A model generated the notes under the pieces. It saw only the letters and a program-made list of their open reading frames with translations, searched no databases and was not told the origin of the DNA. A program made the translations under genes and the position numbers. A stretch of 64,000 nucleotides of DNA, from positions 62,001-126,000 of the forward strand of contig NZ_JAHCAP010000006.1 of NCBI RefSeq assembly GCF_019634815.1, read 5' to 3'. Source of the stretch: Dokdonella sp. Its GTDB lineage: Bacteria; Pseudomonadota; Gammaproteobacteria; Xanthomonadales; Rhodanobacteraceae. Positions 27,217 through 36,837 of the stretch are shown in pieces; within the stretch, counting starts at the first letter, position 1, and each line of letters begins with the position of its first letter.

Positions 27217-27453
27217 TCACTGTTCGGCCGGGATCTGGACGATGCGCACCTGGCCGTCGGGCGTCAATATCTTGATGCGGTAGATCTTGCGCTTGCCCAA
27301 CCTCAGGGTCTGGGCCGACAGCACCTTGCCATCGGTCTGCTGCTGGGCCTGGGTAATGGCTTCCTGCACGCTGATCTCGCGTGCGAGGGCCGAACCCGCG
27401 GACAGCATCGTCCACATGCCCACCAGAAATGCCAAACCCAAGCCACGCATCAT
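27217..27453 (-). CDS. Small periplasmic PepSY-domain protein
   Basis: This 78-residue protein has a signal peptide (LGLAFLVGMWTMLSAGSALA) followed by one PepSY-like unit (ISVQEAITQAQQQTDGKVLSA, then KIYRIKILTPDGQVR). The start is taken as the first of two ATG codons (27453, 27450). A GTG at 27465 is less likely because GGAGG lies directly against it. It is the first gene of the operon with the PhoP/PhoQ-like pair. PepSY domains often bind or inhibit proteins outside the membrane (known), so a role as periplasmic modulator of the kinase is plausible but unproven. Confidence 0.8.
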   Translation of the reverse strand: MMRGLGLAFLVGMWTMLSAGSALAREISVQEAITQAQQQTDGKVLSAQTLRLGKRKIYRIKILTPDGQVRIVQIPAEQ

Positions 27454-27652
27454 GACCGGCCACACCCTCCGCGGTCGGCAGCAAGCCCGACGCCATCACG
27501 TGCAGTCTCGGCACGAGGCATTGAATTGCTGCTGAACCTTGCCGGGTGTTTCATGCGCCTTGGCCGATTGCACTTTGCGCCAGCGCGCGCGTTTGCGCAG
27601 AATGCCGGTTCGGCGATGCGTTGGGTCGCCCTTCGTGCAACAGGATCCAGGC

Positions 27653-29431
27653 ATGGGCATGATCGAAATCAAGGTTCCCGATATCGGCAATTACAAGGGC
27701 ATCCCGGTGATCGAGGTGATGGTCAAGGTCGGCGACGTGGTCGCCAAGGACCAGGGTCTGGTCACACTCGAGTCGGACAAGGCAACGATGGAGGTGCCGT
27801 CGAGCGTGGCGGGCACGATCCGCGAGCTGCGCGTCAAGGTCGGTGATGAGGTTGCCGAAGGCAACGTCATTGCCGTGGTCGAAGCTGCCGGTGCGGACGC
27901 CAAGGCAAAGCCTGCCGCGCCCGCGCCATCGGCTGCCGCCGCTCCGGCCCAATCCGCGCCTGCCACTGCCGCGCCCGCCACGCCGGTTCCCTCTGCTGCT
28001 GCAGCCAGCGGCCGCAAGGCCGATATCGAGTGCGACGTGGTCGTGCTCGGTTCGGGGCCTGGTGGCTATACCGCGGCGTTTCGCGCCGCCGACCTCGGCC
28101 AGAACACCGTGCTGATCGAGCGCTACGCCGCGCTGGGTGGTGTCTGCCTGAATGTCGGTTGCATTCCCTCCAAGGCACTGTTGCACGCCGCGCGCGTCAT
28201 CGACGAGGCGATCCATGCCGCCGAAATCGGCATCGAGTTCGGCCGCCCGCGCTTCGACATCGACAAGCTGCGCAGCTACAAGGACAAGGTCGTTGCGCAG
28301 ATGAACAGCGGCCTGGCCGGGATGGGCAAACAGCGCAAGGTCACCGTGCTGACCGGTACCGGCAGCTTCGTTTCGCCGCACGAGATCGAAGTCGACGGGT
28401 CCGACGGGCGCAAGCTCGTGCGTTTCCGCCACGCGATCATCGCCGCCGGCTCGCAGGCAGTGAAGCTGCCGGGGTTCCCGTGGGGCGACCCGCGCATGAT
28501 GGATTCCACCGATGCGCTGCTGCTGCAGGACGTGCCGAAAAAACTGCTGGTGGTCGGCGGCGGCATCATCGGTCTGGAAATGGCTTCGGTCTACAGCGCA
28601 CTCGGCAGCCAGGTCACCGTGGTCGAACTCATGGACCAGCTCATGCCCGGCGCCGATCCCGACCTCGTGCGTCCGCTGCAGCAGCGCCTGTCCAAGCGCT
28701 ATGCCGGCATTCACCTCAATACCAAGGTGACCGCGATCGAGGCGCTCGAATCCGGTCTCAAGGCGAGTTTCGCGGGCGACAAGGCACCCGAACCGCAGAC
28801 CTACGATCGTGTGCTGGTGGCGATCGGTCGCTCACCCAACGGCGCGAAGATCGGCGCCGACAAGGCCGGTGTCGCGGTGAGCGAGCGCGGCTTCATCGCG
28901 GTCGATCGGCAGATGCGCACCAACGTGCCGCACATCTTCGCGATCGGCGACGTCGTTGGCCAGCCGATGCTCGCGCACAAGGCCACGCATGAGGGCAAGG
29001 TCGCGGCCGAAGTCGCGGCAGGCGAGAAGAGCGAGTTCGTCGCGCGGGTGATTCCGTCGGTGGCCTACACCGATCCGGAAATCGCCTGGGTCGGCCTCAC
29101 CGAAACCGAGGCGAAGAAGCAAGGCGTCAAATACGGCGTCGGCAAGTTCCCGCACGCGGCTTCGGGACGCGCGGTCGGCATCGGCCGCACCGAAGGCTTC
29201 ACCAAGCTGCTGTTCGACGAAGCCAGTCATCGCGTGATCGGCGCCGGGATCGTCGCGCCCAATGCGGGCGATCTCATTGCCGAAGTGGCGCTGGCGATCG
29301 AGATGGGCTGCGAGGCGGCCGACATCGGCCTCACCATCCACCCGCATCCGACCCTGTCCGAGTCGGTCGGCATGGCGGCCGAGGTCTACGAAGGCTCGAT
29401 CACCGATCTGTACGTGCCGAAAAAGAAGTGA
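27653..29431 (+). CDS. lpdA: Dihydrolipoyl dehydrogenase with N-terminal lipoyl domain (E3)
   Basis: This 592-residue flavoprotein reoxidises dihydrolipoamide in the pyruvate or 2-oxoacid dehydrogenase complex. Residues 1-80 form a lipoyl domain with the attachment lysine K43 in TLESDKATM. A proline/alanine linker spans about 85-120. The FAD-binding GSGPGGYTAAF, the redox-active disulfide GGVCLNVGCIPSK, the NAD site VVGGGIIGLEMASVY and the C-terminal HPHPTLSE dyad region follow. Lipoyl-E3 fusions are known in several beta- and gammaproteobacteria. The ATG at 27653 has AGGA seven bases upstream. No aceE or aceF gene is in the window, so the complex must be encoded elsewhere. A GC-rich hairpin follows the stop. 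Confidence 0.93.
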   Translation: MGMIEIKVPDIGNYKGIPVIEVMVKVGDVVAKDQGLVTLESDKATMEVPSSVAGTIRELRVKVGDEVAEGNVIAVVEAAGADAKAKPAAPAPSAAAAPAQSAPATAAPATPVPSAAAASGRKADIECDVVVLGSGPGGYTAAFRAADLGQNTVLIERYAALGGVCLNVGCIPSKALLHAARVIDEAIHAAEIGIEFGRPRFDIDKLRSYKDKVVAQMNSGLAGMGKQRKVTVLTGTGSFVSPHEIEVDGSDGRKLVRFRHAIIAAGSQAVKLPGFPWGDPRMMDSTDALLLQDVPKKLLVVGGGIIGLEMASVYSALGSQVTVVELMDQLMPGADPDLVRPLQQRLSKRYAGIHLNTKVTAIEALESGLKASFAGDKAPEPQTYDRVLVAIGRSPNGAKIGADKAGVAVSERGFIAVDRQMRTNVPHIFAIGDVVGQPMLAHKATHEGKVAAEVAAGEKSEFVARVIPSVAYTDPEIAWVGLTETEAKKQGVKYGVGKFPHAASGRAVGIGRTEGFTKLLFDEASHRVIGAGIVAPNAGDLIAEVALAIEMGCEAADIGLTIHPHPTLSESVGMAAEVYEGSITDLYVPKKK

Positions 29432-29437
29432 GGCATC

Positions 29438-29458
29438 GCGCGCGGCGTGGCCGCGCGC
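29438..29458. terminator. Hairpin between convergent lpdA and DUF4920 genes
   Basis: Arms GCGCGCGG and CCGCGCGC pair perfectly around a five-base loop (cgtgg), starting six bases after the lpdA stop. No run of T follows, so it could be a weak bidirectional terminator or an mRNA end-stabiliser. Confidence 0.4.
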
Positions 29459-29480
29459 TGGCCTTGCGCCGAAACGGTGC

Positions 29481-29984
29481 TCAGGGTGCGCTGCGGATCA
29501 GCACTGAATTCGCATCGATCTGCAGTTCGCTGGTGGCCGGTGCCTTGGCACCGTCCTTCTTGAGGTGCTCGATTTCCTTGGCCGAAAGCTCCTTTCGGCT
29601 GAGCGTGCCGTAGGCAATCGCGTCACCCTTGGCGTCCTTGGGAATGCTGAAGGCATGTTCGTGCATGTTCACGCGCACGAACTCGCCGTTTTCGGCCGTG
29701 AGCACCATCCAGCAGCCCATCTGCTGACAGACCTGTGTGATGCGACCGCTGAAGGCGCCGGACTTGCCGAGCAGGGGTTCCGGCTTGGCGACGACGGCAT
29801 CGAGACTGACGGCTGCCGGCACGTCAGCGGGCAGTTTCGCGCCATAGACCGCGCCCTCGGCGGTGGTCTGCACGGGTGTGGCAGCCGCCGGCATCTTCTC
29901 GTGCTTGGGCGCCGCATGATCGGCGTGCTCATGGGCAAAGGCGGGTACGGCAAGCAGCAAGACAAGGCACAGGGCAAAGCGCAT
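29481..29984 (-). CDS. Secreted DUF4920 protein
   Basis: This 167-residue protein has a signal peptide (FALCLVLLLAVPAFA) and a His-rich start (HEHADHAAPKHEK). A DUF4920 domain follows with KSGAFSGRITQVCQQMGCWMVL, in which a Cys-x4-Cys pair lies in the family's core. The domain has an OB-like fold and is thought to handle metals or small ligands in the envelope, but no activity is established. The ATG at 29984 fits the signal peptide; an upstream TTG is possible but unlikely. The histidines near the N-terminus suggest metal binding (inference). Convergent with lpdA. Confidence 0.8.
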   Translation of the reverse strand: MRFALCLVLLLAVPAFAHEHADHAAPKHEKMPAAATPVQTTAEGAVYGAKLPADVPAAVSLDAVVAKPEPLLGKSGAFSGRITQVCQQMGCWMVLTAENGEFVRVNMHEHAFSIPKDAKGDAIAYGTLSRKELSAKEIEHLKKDGAKAPATSELQIDANSVLIRSAP

Positions 29985-30137
29985 CGGAGGTCTCCGCAAT
30001 CGGTGGAACGCCGATTATCGACCAAATGCGCTTCCAGTTCGGCGTGCGGCGACTGTGACGCTCTTGGCAAAATTGCGCGCAAGCGCGTGACCCGTGCGAT
30101 GATTCGGACGGGGGGTGGATTAGGCTGGAGGGTGGCG

Positions 30138-30695
30138 ATGCAGTGGCTTGGTTGGCTGGTGGCCTTGGTGGTGGCCTTGGTGGCGAGTTGGCTCGTGCAT
30201 GCCTGGCGCGGCTCGCGCGCACGGGCCGATGCCTTGTTTTACGAGAAGATCGATCTGGAAAACGAGCTGGACACGCTGCATGCCGAGCGCGTCGCCAATC
30301 CGGTGACCGAGGCGCCATCCATGCCGGTGGCCGTGCCACCGCCGATGCCACCGGCGCCGGCGATCGACACCGCGCAAATCGGCGCCCAGCTCGACGAGCT
30401 CGCGGCGCAGCTCGAGGAATACCGCGAGCGCAATCGCGCCTACGACGCGGCGATCCAGCATTGCCTGCAGCCGGTCGAGATGCTCATTGGTGCCGACGAG
30501 CAGACACAGGCCGCCGCGCTCGGCCATATCGATGCCGCCCGCAAACCCTTGTTTGCCGCGCGCCAGGCCGTGCAGAAGGCCGCCCTGAGCCGCAACGCGC
30601 CAACGCTTGATGCCGTGCGCGCGAGTCTTGCGGTCGCCGCGCCGGCAGGGGCCGTGGTCGAGGAAGGCAAGCCCGAGGCAGACCCGGAAGTCTGA
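30138..30695 (+). CDS. Small membrane-anchored coiled-coil protein of unknown function
   Basis: This 185-residue protein has one N-terminal membrane helix (LGWLVALVVALVASWLV), then a charged helix (DLENELDTLHAERV), a proline-rich linker (VAVPPPMPPAP) and a second long helical region with heptad character (IGAQLDELAAQLEEYRERN, then ADEQTQAAALGHIDAARK). It resembles small cytosolic-facing membrane adaptors, but I do not recognise a family. The ATG at 30138 follows GGAGG at about six bases. It ends two bases before an NAD-dependent epimerase-like gene, so the two are certainly co-transcribed. Confidence 0.7.
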   Translation: MQWLGWLVALVVALVASWLVHAWRGSRARADALFYEKIDLENELDTLHAERVANPVTEAPSMPVAVPPPMPPAPAIDTAQIGAQLDELAAQLEEYRERNRAYDAAIQHCLQPVEMLIGADEQTQAAALGHIDAARKPLFAARQAVQKAALSRNAPTLDAVRASLAVAAPAGAVVEEGKPEADPEV

Positions 30696-30697
30696 AG

Positions 30698-31561
30698 ATG
30701 GCCTCTGGCCTGCTGTTTGGCGGCAGCGGGGCGATCGGCCAATTCCTGCTGCCGCGCCTGCAGGCGCAGGGCCTGCAACTGCATGCACTCAGCCGCAGGC
30801 CGCCGCGCAATGCCGGTCCGGCCGTGCACTGGATCGAAGGCAACCTCGATCACGGCTTTGCAGTGCCGGCTGCGCTCGAAGTCATCTACAGCTGTGGCCC
30901 GCTCGATGCCTTTGCGCGCTGGTATGCCTCGACGTCGACTGGCGCCGCGTGTGTGGTTGCGGTGAGTTCGATGAGCGCGCTCAGCAAGCAGCACTCCGAG
31001 GATGCCGCCGAACAGGCACTGGCAAGCCGCTTGCGCCAAGCCGAGCAAACCGTGTTCGCCGTGGCTGTGCAGCGCGGCGCAGCAGCGGTGATCCTGCGGC
31101 CGACCCTGATCTATGGCACGGGCCGTGATCGCTCGCTGACGCCGATCGTGCGTTTCGCGCGGCGTTGGCGCCTGTACCCGCGGCTGTTGGGCGCCAGCGG
31201 TCTGCGCCAACCGGTGCATGCCGACGATGTTGCTGCCGCCTGTGTCGCTGCCGCGGCTTGCCCGACCGCAGCCGGGCGCAGCTACGAACTGGGCGGCGCC
31301 GAGCAGCTCAGCTTTGCGGCGATGATCGAGCGCAGCTGTCGCTCGCTCGATGCGACGTGCCTGGCTGTGCCGGTTCCGCTGTCGCTGCTCGCCGGCTGTG
31401 CCCGCCTCGCCCGTGCCGTCGGGCTGGCCGCGCCGACACCGGCCCTGCTGGGCCGCCTGCGCGCTGATCTGCTCGCCGACAATCACGCCGCGATGGCCGA
31501 GCTGGGTTGGCAACCCCGCAGCTTCTCCCCCGAGGCTGCGCGATGGCTGGGCCACTCCTGA
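30698..31561 (+). CDS. NAD-dependent epimerase/dehydratase-like protein (short-chain, SDR-e type)
   Basis: This 287-residue Rossmann protein starts with GLLFGGSGAIGQFLLPRL, which matches the nucleotide-binding GGxGxIG motif. It contains VSSMSALSK and LRPTLIYGTGRDRSLTPIV, the usual epimerase substrate-region sequence. The YxxxK pair of classical SDR catalysis is not clear: SALSKQ stands where it would be expected, so catalysis may differ or be lost. It lies two bases after the small membrane protein. A role in lipid or sugar metabolism is possible; the substrate is unknown. Confidence 0.75.
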   Translation: MASGLLFGGSGAIGQFLLPRLQAQGLQLHALSRRPPRNAGPAVHWIEGNLDHGFAVPAALEVIYSCGPLDAFARWYASTSTGAACVVAVSSMSALSKQHSEDAAEQALASRLRQAEQTVFAVAVQRGAAAVILRPTLIYGTGRDRSLTPIVRFARRWRLYPRLLGASGLRQPVHADDVAAACVAAAACPTAAGRSYELGGAEQLSFAAMIERSCRSLDATCLAVPVPLSLLAGCARLARAVGLAAPTPALLGRLRADLLADNHAAMAELGWQPRSFSPEAARWLGHS

Positions 31562-31636
31562 GCGGTTCAGCGGCGATTGCGGGGTGATTTCGGAGGCTGG
31601 CGCAGGTCGGCAGGTCGTAATGGGTCGGGAGTGGCG

Positions 31637-32404
31637 ATGAAGTACGCAATCGTTGTTGGCCTCGCGGCGTGCCTGTTGCCGGGCTCAAGGCCCGCGGCCG
31701 CACACGGCCTCGAGGAATTGAACACGGTCTGCCGCGCCGGCAGCAGCTACGACCTCAGCCTCACGCCCGACGCGCTGGTGTTCGAACGGGCCGAGCCGGT
31801 GCCGCACCGGGTGTCGTGGCAGCGCGGCGAGCTGCGCGTCGACGGCGTGCGCGTTGCGCTCGATACCGAAGGTCGCGATCGCCTGGTGCTGTTCGATCAG
31901 GAGCTGCGCGCGCTGGTGCCGCGCGTGAAGGCCGTCGCCCTGCGTGGCGTCGATTTGCTGCAAGCGAGCGTGCGCAGCCAGTTCGATGAACTGGCGCCAG
32001 GCGCCGAGGCACGCACGCAGGTCCATCAACGTCTGGCGCAGGCGGCGACCGCGCTGCGTCAGCGCATCGAGCGCAGCACCAGCACGCGCGACTGGCAATC
32101 GGCTGCGTTCGAAGCCGAGATCGAGGGCGTCATCGACGATGTCGCCAAGGTGCTCGCGCAGGACACCGCCCAGCGCAGTGTGGCCGCTGCACTCGATGGG
32201 GATGTGCAGGGAGCGCTCGAGCTGCCGGCGCAGGCCGGCACGCTTGCTGCCCAGTTGCAGCCACGCATCGAGCGCACCTTGCAACACCTGCGGCCGCAGG
32301 TGCAGGCGCTGTGTCCTTCGTTGCAGCGCTTGGCCGAACTTCAGGACGGCGTGCGCGATGGTCATGGTCGAGCCCTTGGCCTGCTGCAGATCGAGGCGCC
32401 CTGA
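31637..32404 (+). CDS. Periplasmic DUF2884 (YggN-family) protein
   Basis: This 255-residue protein has a signal peptide (VVGLAACLLPGSRPAAA) and the features of the DUF2884/YggN family: an N-terminal beta region (YDLSLTPDALVFE, RVSWQRGELRVDG) and a long helical part with two cysteines. No function is established for the family. ATG at 31637 follows GGGA. It probably acts in the periplasm. It is separated from the preceding epimerase-like gene by about 75 bases. Confidence 0.7.
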   Translation: MKYAIVVGLAACLLPGSRPAAAHGLEELNTVCRAGSSYDLSLTPDALVFERAEPVPHRVSWQRGELRVDGVRVALDTEGRDRLVLFDQELRALVPRVKAVALRGVDLLQASVRSQFDELAPGAEARTQVHQRLAQAATALRQRIERSTSTRDWQSAAFEAEIEGVIDDVAKVLAQDTAQRSVAAALDGDVQGALELPAQAGTLAAQLQPRIERTLQHLRPQVQALCPSLQRLAELQDGVRDGHGRALGLLQIEAP

Positions 32405-32478
32405 AACGCAGGCAGACGGCCCCGACGAGGCGCGTGGCGGCCAAACCATACGCCACCGCATTTCGCCGCAGTGCAGCG

Positions 32479-32508
32479 TTGCCAAGCCTCGATTGAAGCG
32501 CCTAAGAT
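32479..32508 (+). promoter_or_regulatory. Likely sigma-70 promoter of the lipase gene
   Basis: TTGCCA (32479-32484) and TAAGAT (32503-32508) are spaced by 18 bases, close to the consensus TTGACA-N17-TATAAT, and lie 56 bases before the lipase ATG. The downstream stretch is T-rich (GGGGTTTTTTC), which is unusual in this window. Confidence 0.5.
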
Positions 32509-32563
32509 GCTGCGTTCTTGGGGTTTTTTCTTTCGCAGCCGGACGCACGCAGAGGGTATTTCC

Positions 32564-34780
32564 ATGCAGGTTCGAATGATCGCAAGCGCGACCGCCGTCG
32601 CGCTGTCACTGGGGGTTTTCGCGGCCGGTCAGGCGCTGGCTTACGACTACACCGCGCCGGTTGCGCCGCATACCGTGGCCGGGTTCGATCCCGCCCACAG
32701 TGTGATTCCGTTCCCGAACAACCTGTTGTTCGCCGGGACTACGGATCTCACGCTCAATATCCCCTTCGACCCTGCCGCCGCCGATGCCGGGCCGAAGAAG
32801 GCAATGAACGCGCAGGATGGCTTCAGCACCACCGCGCCGTGGTCGATGAGCTTCTCGGCACCGATCAACCCCGCCTCGTTGGCCGGCAACGTGCACCTGT
32901 ACGAGGTCACGCTCAGCGGTCCCGCGGGCGCGGTCACCGGCATCGTGCGGGAACTCGCCTCGCCTGCGGAATTCGTCGCCGTGCTGGCCCCGTCCGACAG
33001 CACGGGCAAGACGCTCGCGATCGTGCCGACCAAGGCGCTCAAGCAGCGCACCTCGTACATGGCCGTGGTCACCAACGGCGTCAAGGACGCCGCGGGCGGC
33101 AACGTGCGCGGCTCGTTCACTTATCTGCTCGCCACCGGCAAGCGTCCGCTGTGCTCAGGCGGGCAGTCGACCGTCGCCTTCCTGCCCGCCGCGACCGCCT
33201 GCCAGCTCGAACCGCTGCGCCAGCTGGTCAATGCGCAGGAAGCCGCGGCACAGGGCGCCGGGATCGCTGCCGGTTCGATCGCGATGTCGTGGACCGCGAC
33301 CACGCAGTCGATCACGCCCACGCTGCAGGCACTGAGCGCGAAAATCCGCGCGACGCCGCCGACCGCGGCGTTCGCCTCGCCCACCGGCATGACCCTGGGC
33401 AGCCTGGGCATGGGCCTGCCGCCGATCGCCGACATCTACGTCGGCAGCCTCGAGCTGCCCTATTACCTCACCGCGCCGAGTGCGACCAACCCGACGCTGC
33501 CGTTGACCACCAACTGGAATGCCGCGCCGGGTGCCTACATCCCGCAATGCGCGAACTTCGGGCTGGATCCGACCTCAACCAACCTCACTGCCTGCAATCC
33601 GATGCCGGTGGCGACCTCGACGCAGAAGGTGCCGCTGCTCCTGACCCTGCCCAATGCCGCCTCGGGCAAGACCAAGCCGGCTGCGGGCTGGCCGCTGGTG
33701 ATCTTCCAGCACGGCATCACGCGCAATCGCACCGACATGTTCGCGATTGCCGGTACGCTCGCCGCACAGGGCTTCGCGGTGGTCGCGATCGACCTGCCGC
33801 TGCATGGCCTCACCGACGCCAGCAACCCGTTCTATGTCAGCCCGGGCTCACCGCTGGGTCAGGCCGGCGTGGTCGAACGCACCTTCAATCTCGACCTGCA
33901 GAACGTCGGCACCGGCGCGCAGGGTCCGGACGGCGCAATCGATCCATCGGGCACCTACTTCATCAACCTCAAGAGCCTGCTCACCTCGCGCGACAATCTG
34001 CGGCAAGGCGTGGTCGACGACATGCAGCTCGCGCGTTCCGCGGTGAGCCTGCCCAATGTCGATGCCAGCCAGACGCGTTTCGTCGGCCAGTCGCTGGGCT
34101 CGATCACCGGCACGATGGTGATGGCGGTGGATCCAACCATCAAGGCCGCCGTGCTCAACGTGCCCGGCGGTGGCATCGTGCGGTTGCTCGATGGCTCGCC
34201 GACCTTCGGTCCGGTGATCCGCTTCGGTCTGGCGGCTGCGGGCCTCACGCCCGGCACGCCCGCCTATGACTCGTTCATGCTCGCTGCGCAAACCTCGATC
34301 GATTCGGGCGATCCGATCAACTACGCCGGCAATGGCACCCTGGTCGATCCAGCCGTGCGCAGCAACGAGTCGTTCAAGAACATCCTCGTCAACGAAGTGG
34401 TTGGTGGCGCAAGCCTCCCGGGCGGTGATGCGGCTGCGCCCGACCAGGTGATCCCGAACGTGGTGCCGGGTGCGCCACTGTCGGGCACCGAGCCCTTGAT
34501 CGCCGCGCTCGGGCTGCATGCGGTCGATCGTTCGGTGGTGCTCAGTGGCGGCGGCTTCCAGCTGGTCACGCGCTTCCTGCAAGGGACCCACGGCTCGCTG
34601 CTCGATCCGACCGCGTTCCCGTATGCGACCGCCGAGATGCAGGGTGAAATGGCGAGCTTCGTCGCCTACAACGGCTTTGCGCTGTTCGTCACCAACTCGA
34701 GCATCCTCAAGCCGGTACCGAGCTCGGCACCTGCCGCCCAAGCCGCGGCCGACCACCATGAGGCGCCGGACGACTTGTAA
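32564..34780 (+). CDS. Secreted Pla-1/cef-family lipase (VolA-like)
   Basis: This 738-residue alpha/beta hydrolase has a signal peptide (ALSLGVFAAGQALA). An N-terminal beta-domain follows (VIPFPNNLLFAG, SMSFSAPINPASL) as in the Pla-1/cef extracellular lipase group. The hydrolase core has PLVIFQHGITRNRTDMF (oxyanion-side HG), the nucleophile elbow FVGQSLGSITG and a late histidine in FLQGTHGSLLDP. It should hydrolyse lipid esters outside the cell, by analogy with lysophospholipase VolA (known). It ends with a short acidic tail (HHEAPDDL). ATG at 32564 follows GAGGG at seven bases. It is followed by a strong terminator. Confidence 0.85.
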   Translation: MQVRMIASATAVALSLGVFAAGQALAYDYTAPVAPHTVAGFDPAHSVIPFPNNLLFAGTTDLTLNIPFDPAAADAGPKKAMNAQDGFSTTAPWSMSFSAPINPASLAGNVHLYEVTLSGPAGAVTGIVRELASPAEFVAVLAPSDSTGKTLAIVPTKALKQRTSYMAVVTNGVKDAAGGNVRGSFTYLLATGKRPLCSGGQSTVAFLPAATACQLEPLRQLVNAQEAAAQGAGIAAGSIAMSWTATTQSITPTLQALSAKIRATPPTAAFASPTGMTLGSLGMGLPPIADIYVGSLELPYYLTAPSATNPTLPLTTNWNAAPGAYIPQCANFGLDPTSTNLTACNPMPVATSTQKVPLLLTLPNAASGKTKPAAGWPLVIFQHGITRNRTDMFAIAGTLAAQGFAVVAIDLPLHGLTDASNPFYVSPGSPLGQAGVVERTFNLDLQNVGTGAQGPDGAIDPSGTYFINLKSLLTSRDNLRQGVVDDMQLARSAVSLPNVDASQTRFVGQSLGSITGTMVMAVDPTIKAAVLNVPGGGIVRLLDGSPTFGPVIRFGLAAAGLTPGTPAYDSFMLAAQTSIDSGDPINYAGNGTLVDPAVRSNESFKNILVNEVVGGASLPGGDAAAPDQVIPNVVPGAPLSGTEPLIAALGLHAVDRSVVLSGGGFQLVTRFLQGTHGSLLDPTAFPYATAEMQGEMASFVAYNGFALFVTNSSILKPVPSSAPAAQAAADHHEAPDDL

Positions 34781-34810
34781 TCGGATCCTTCGCCGATTCG
34801 ATGCCAACGC

Positions 34811-34840
34811 AAACGCGCCCTTCGGGGCGCGTTTCGTTTT
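34811..34840 (+). terminator. Rho-independent terminator after the lipase gene
   Basis: Perfect ten-base arms (AAACGCGCCC and GGGCGCGTTT) close a UUCG-type tetraloop and are followed by CGTTTT. It lies 30 bases after the lipase stop and may also serve the convergent purC gene from the other side. Confidence 0.9.
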
Positions 34841-34888
34841 GCAACAAGATCGCGTGCGGGCCAAGCCCGGGATGCAACGCGGCGATGT

Positions 34889-35785
34889 TCAGTCGAGCGT
34901 GATTCCGGCAAGCCGTTGCAGGGCCTGCGCATATTTGGCCGCGGTCGCGGCAATGACCTGCGCGGGAACGTGCGGGCCGGGCGCGGTCTTGTTCCAGTCG
35001 AGCGTTTCCAGATAGTCACGCACGAACTGCTTGTCGTAACTGGGCGGGCTGATGCCGACGCGGTATTCGTCGGCCGGCCAGAAGCGCGAGGAATCGGGCG
35101 TGAGCATTTCGTCCATCACGTAGAGCTTGCCCGCGGCGTCGGTACCGAACTCGAACTTGGTGTCGGCGATGAGGATGCCGCGCTGCGCAGCGTGCGCGGC
35201 AGCAAAGCGATAGATCGCCAGCGTCGCCTCACGCACCTGTTCGGCCAAGTCCGCCCCGATCGTTGCCACCAGCGCATCGAAGCTCACGTTTTCATCGTGC
35301 GAACCCAGGGCGGCCTTGGTCGAGGGCGTGAAGATCGCTTGCGGCAATTGCTCGGCCTGGCGCAATCCCGCGGGCAGACGGATGCCGCAGACCTGCCCGC
35401 TCGACTGATAGTCCTTCCAGCCCGAACCGATCAGGTAGCCGCGCGCGATCGCTTCGACCGGCAGCGCCTTGAGGCGCTTGGCCACCACGCTGCGCCGGGC
35501 ATACAGCCTTGCATCGACGCCGGCAGGCAACACCGCTTCGACGCTGCGGCCGGTCAGATGGTTGGGCATCAGATGCGCGGTCTTGGCAAACCAGAAATTG
35601 GAGATCTGGCAGAGCATTTCGCCCTTGCCCGGGATCGGGTCGGGCAACACCACGTCGAACGCCGAGAGCCGATCACTCGCGACAATCAACAGCTCATCGG
35701 CCGATACCGCGTAGACATCGCGCACCTTGCCGCGGTGAAGCAGTTGCAGGCCAGGCAGATCGGATTGCACGAGGACGGTCGGCAC
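34889..35785 (-). CDS. purC: Phosphoribosylaminoimidazole-succinocarboxamide synthase
   Basis: This 298-residue SAICAR synthetase (EC 6.3.2.6) joins CAIR and aspartate with ATP in purine synthesis. Typical motifs are [47 protein letters not shown] and [12 protein letters not shown]. It is of the longer proteobacterial/yeast-like type, not the 240-residue E. coli type. The start is GTG at 35785 with GGAAG upstream. No other pur gene is adjacent. Confidence 0.96.
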   Translation of the reverse strand: MPTVLVQSDLPGLQLLHRGKVRDVYAVSADELLIVASDRLSAFDVVLPDPIPGKGEMLCQISNFWFAKTAHLMPNHLTGRSVEAVLPAGVDARLYARRSVVAKRLKALPVEAIARGYLIGSGWKDYQSSGQVCGIRLPAGLRQAEQLPQAIFTPSTKAALGSHDENVSFDALVATIGADLAEQVREATLAIYRFAAAHAAQRGILIADTKFEFGTDAAGKLYVMDEMLTPDSSRFWPADEYRVGISPPSYDKQFVRDYLETLDWNKTAPGPHVPAQVIAATAAKYAQALQRLAGITLD

Positions 35786-35878
35786 GCTGGATCTTCCGCG
35801 GCTGGAAAACGGTCATTGTAGCCAGCGTGACGCTGTTTCGCGTTGCCTTTGGCCGGCATCGAGTCCTTGCATCGACTT

Positions 35879-35887
35879 GCTAGAATC
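35879..35887 (+). promoter_or_regulatory. Possible extended -10 promoter upstream of djlA
   Basis: TGC-TAGAAT matches the extended -10 form (TG-n-TATAAT). It lies about 90 bases before the djlA start in the purC-djlA intergenic region, with no good -35 box. Confidence 0.4.
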
Positions 35888-35977
35888 GCGGTTTTCCGCC
35901 CTGCCGGTCCGCATGATCCACACCGCTGCCCAATGCGCCCGCTGCCTGTGCCGACCCTTGTGCGGAGTGCCGCCCCG

Positions 35978-36793
35978 ATGAACATCGTCGGCAAGATCGT
36001 TGGCGGCCTCGCCGGCCTGATCCTGTTCCACAATCCAATTGGCCTGATCGTGGGTGTCATCCTCGGTCATTTCTACGACAGCACCTTCGGCAGGTCGTCC
36101 CAGCCGCCATTGGGCAATGCTTTCGTCGAACCACTGTTCGCGCTGGCCGGTGCGCTGTCCAAATCCGATGGCCGGGTGTCCGAAGCCGAGATCGCCGCCG
36201 CCGAGGCCCTCATGGGCCGGCTCAATCTCGATGAGACGCAGCAGGCGCAGGCGCGTCGGCGCTTCAACGAAGGCAAGCAGGCCGATTTCAACATCGCGCG
36301 CACGCTGGCCGAGCTCAAGAGCTGGTGCCGCGGTCGCCGTGACCACGCCTTCATCGTGCTCGACCTGCTGCTCGACCTCGTCTATTCCGAGGGTCTGCTG
36401 GTCGAACCCAAGCTCGCCCTGGTTCGGCGACTGTGTCTGTCGCTGGGCGTGAGCGAGCCCGAGCTCGTGGCGCTGTCGGCGATGAAAGGCTACGGCCCGG
36501 CATGGCACCAAGCCCAGCATGCGCGCCAAGGGGGACAGCGCCAGCGCTACGATTGGGAGCAAGCGGCGCCGCCACCGCGGCGGCCCTCCGAAGTCGACCC
36601 CTATGCGGTGCTGGGGGTTACCCGCGCGTCGAGTGACAGCGAAATCAAGCGTGCTTACCGCCGTCTCATGAGCCAGCACCACCCCGACAAACTCGGTGGC
36701 GTGCCGGACGAAGTCAAACGCCGCTCCGAGGAACGCTCGCGCGAGATCAACGCCGCCTACGACCACATCAAGGGCGAGCGCGGTACTTTTTGA
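35978..36793 (+). CDS. djlA: DjlA-like membrane-anchored DnaJ co-chaperone
   Basis: This 271-residue protein has an N-terminal membrane segment ([20 protein letters not shown]) and a TerB-type central domain ([23 protein letters not shown]). The C-terminal J domain (about 205-271) has the essential HPD in [10 protein letters not shown]. DjlA stimulates DnaK at the inner membrane and supports capsule and envelope regulation in E. coli (known). The open frame begins earlier, but the ATG at 35978 gives the natural membrane start [10 protein letters not shown]. It is followed 44 bases later by rpe. Confidence 0.92.
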   Translation: MNIVGKIVGGLAGLILFHNPIGLIVGVILGHFYDSTFGRSSQPPLGNAFVEPLFALAGALSKSDGRVSEAEIAAAEALMGRLNLDETQQAQARRRFNEGKQADFNIARTLAELKSWCRGRRDHAFIVLDLLLDLVYSEGLLVEPKLALVRRLCLSLGVSEPELVALSAMKGYGPAWHQAQHARQGGQRQRYDWEQAAPPPRRPSEVDPYAVLGVTRASSDSEIKRAYRRLMSQHHPDKLGGVPDEVKRRSEERSREINAAYDHIKGERGTF

Positions 36794-36837
36794 AACCGGC
36801 ATGGGCGCAGCTGCCCAGTCGCCACCCGGGAACCGAC

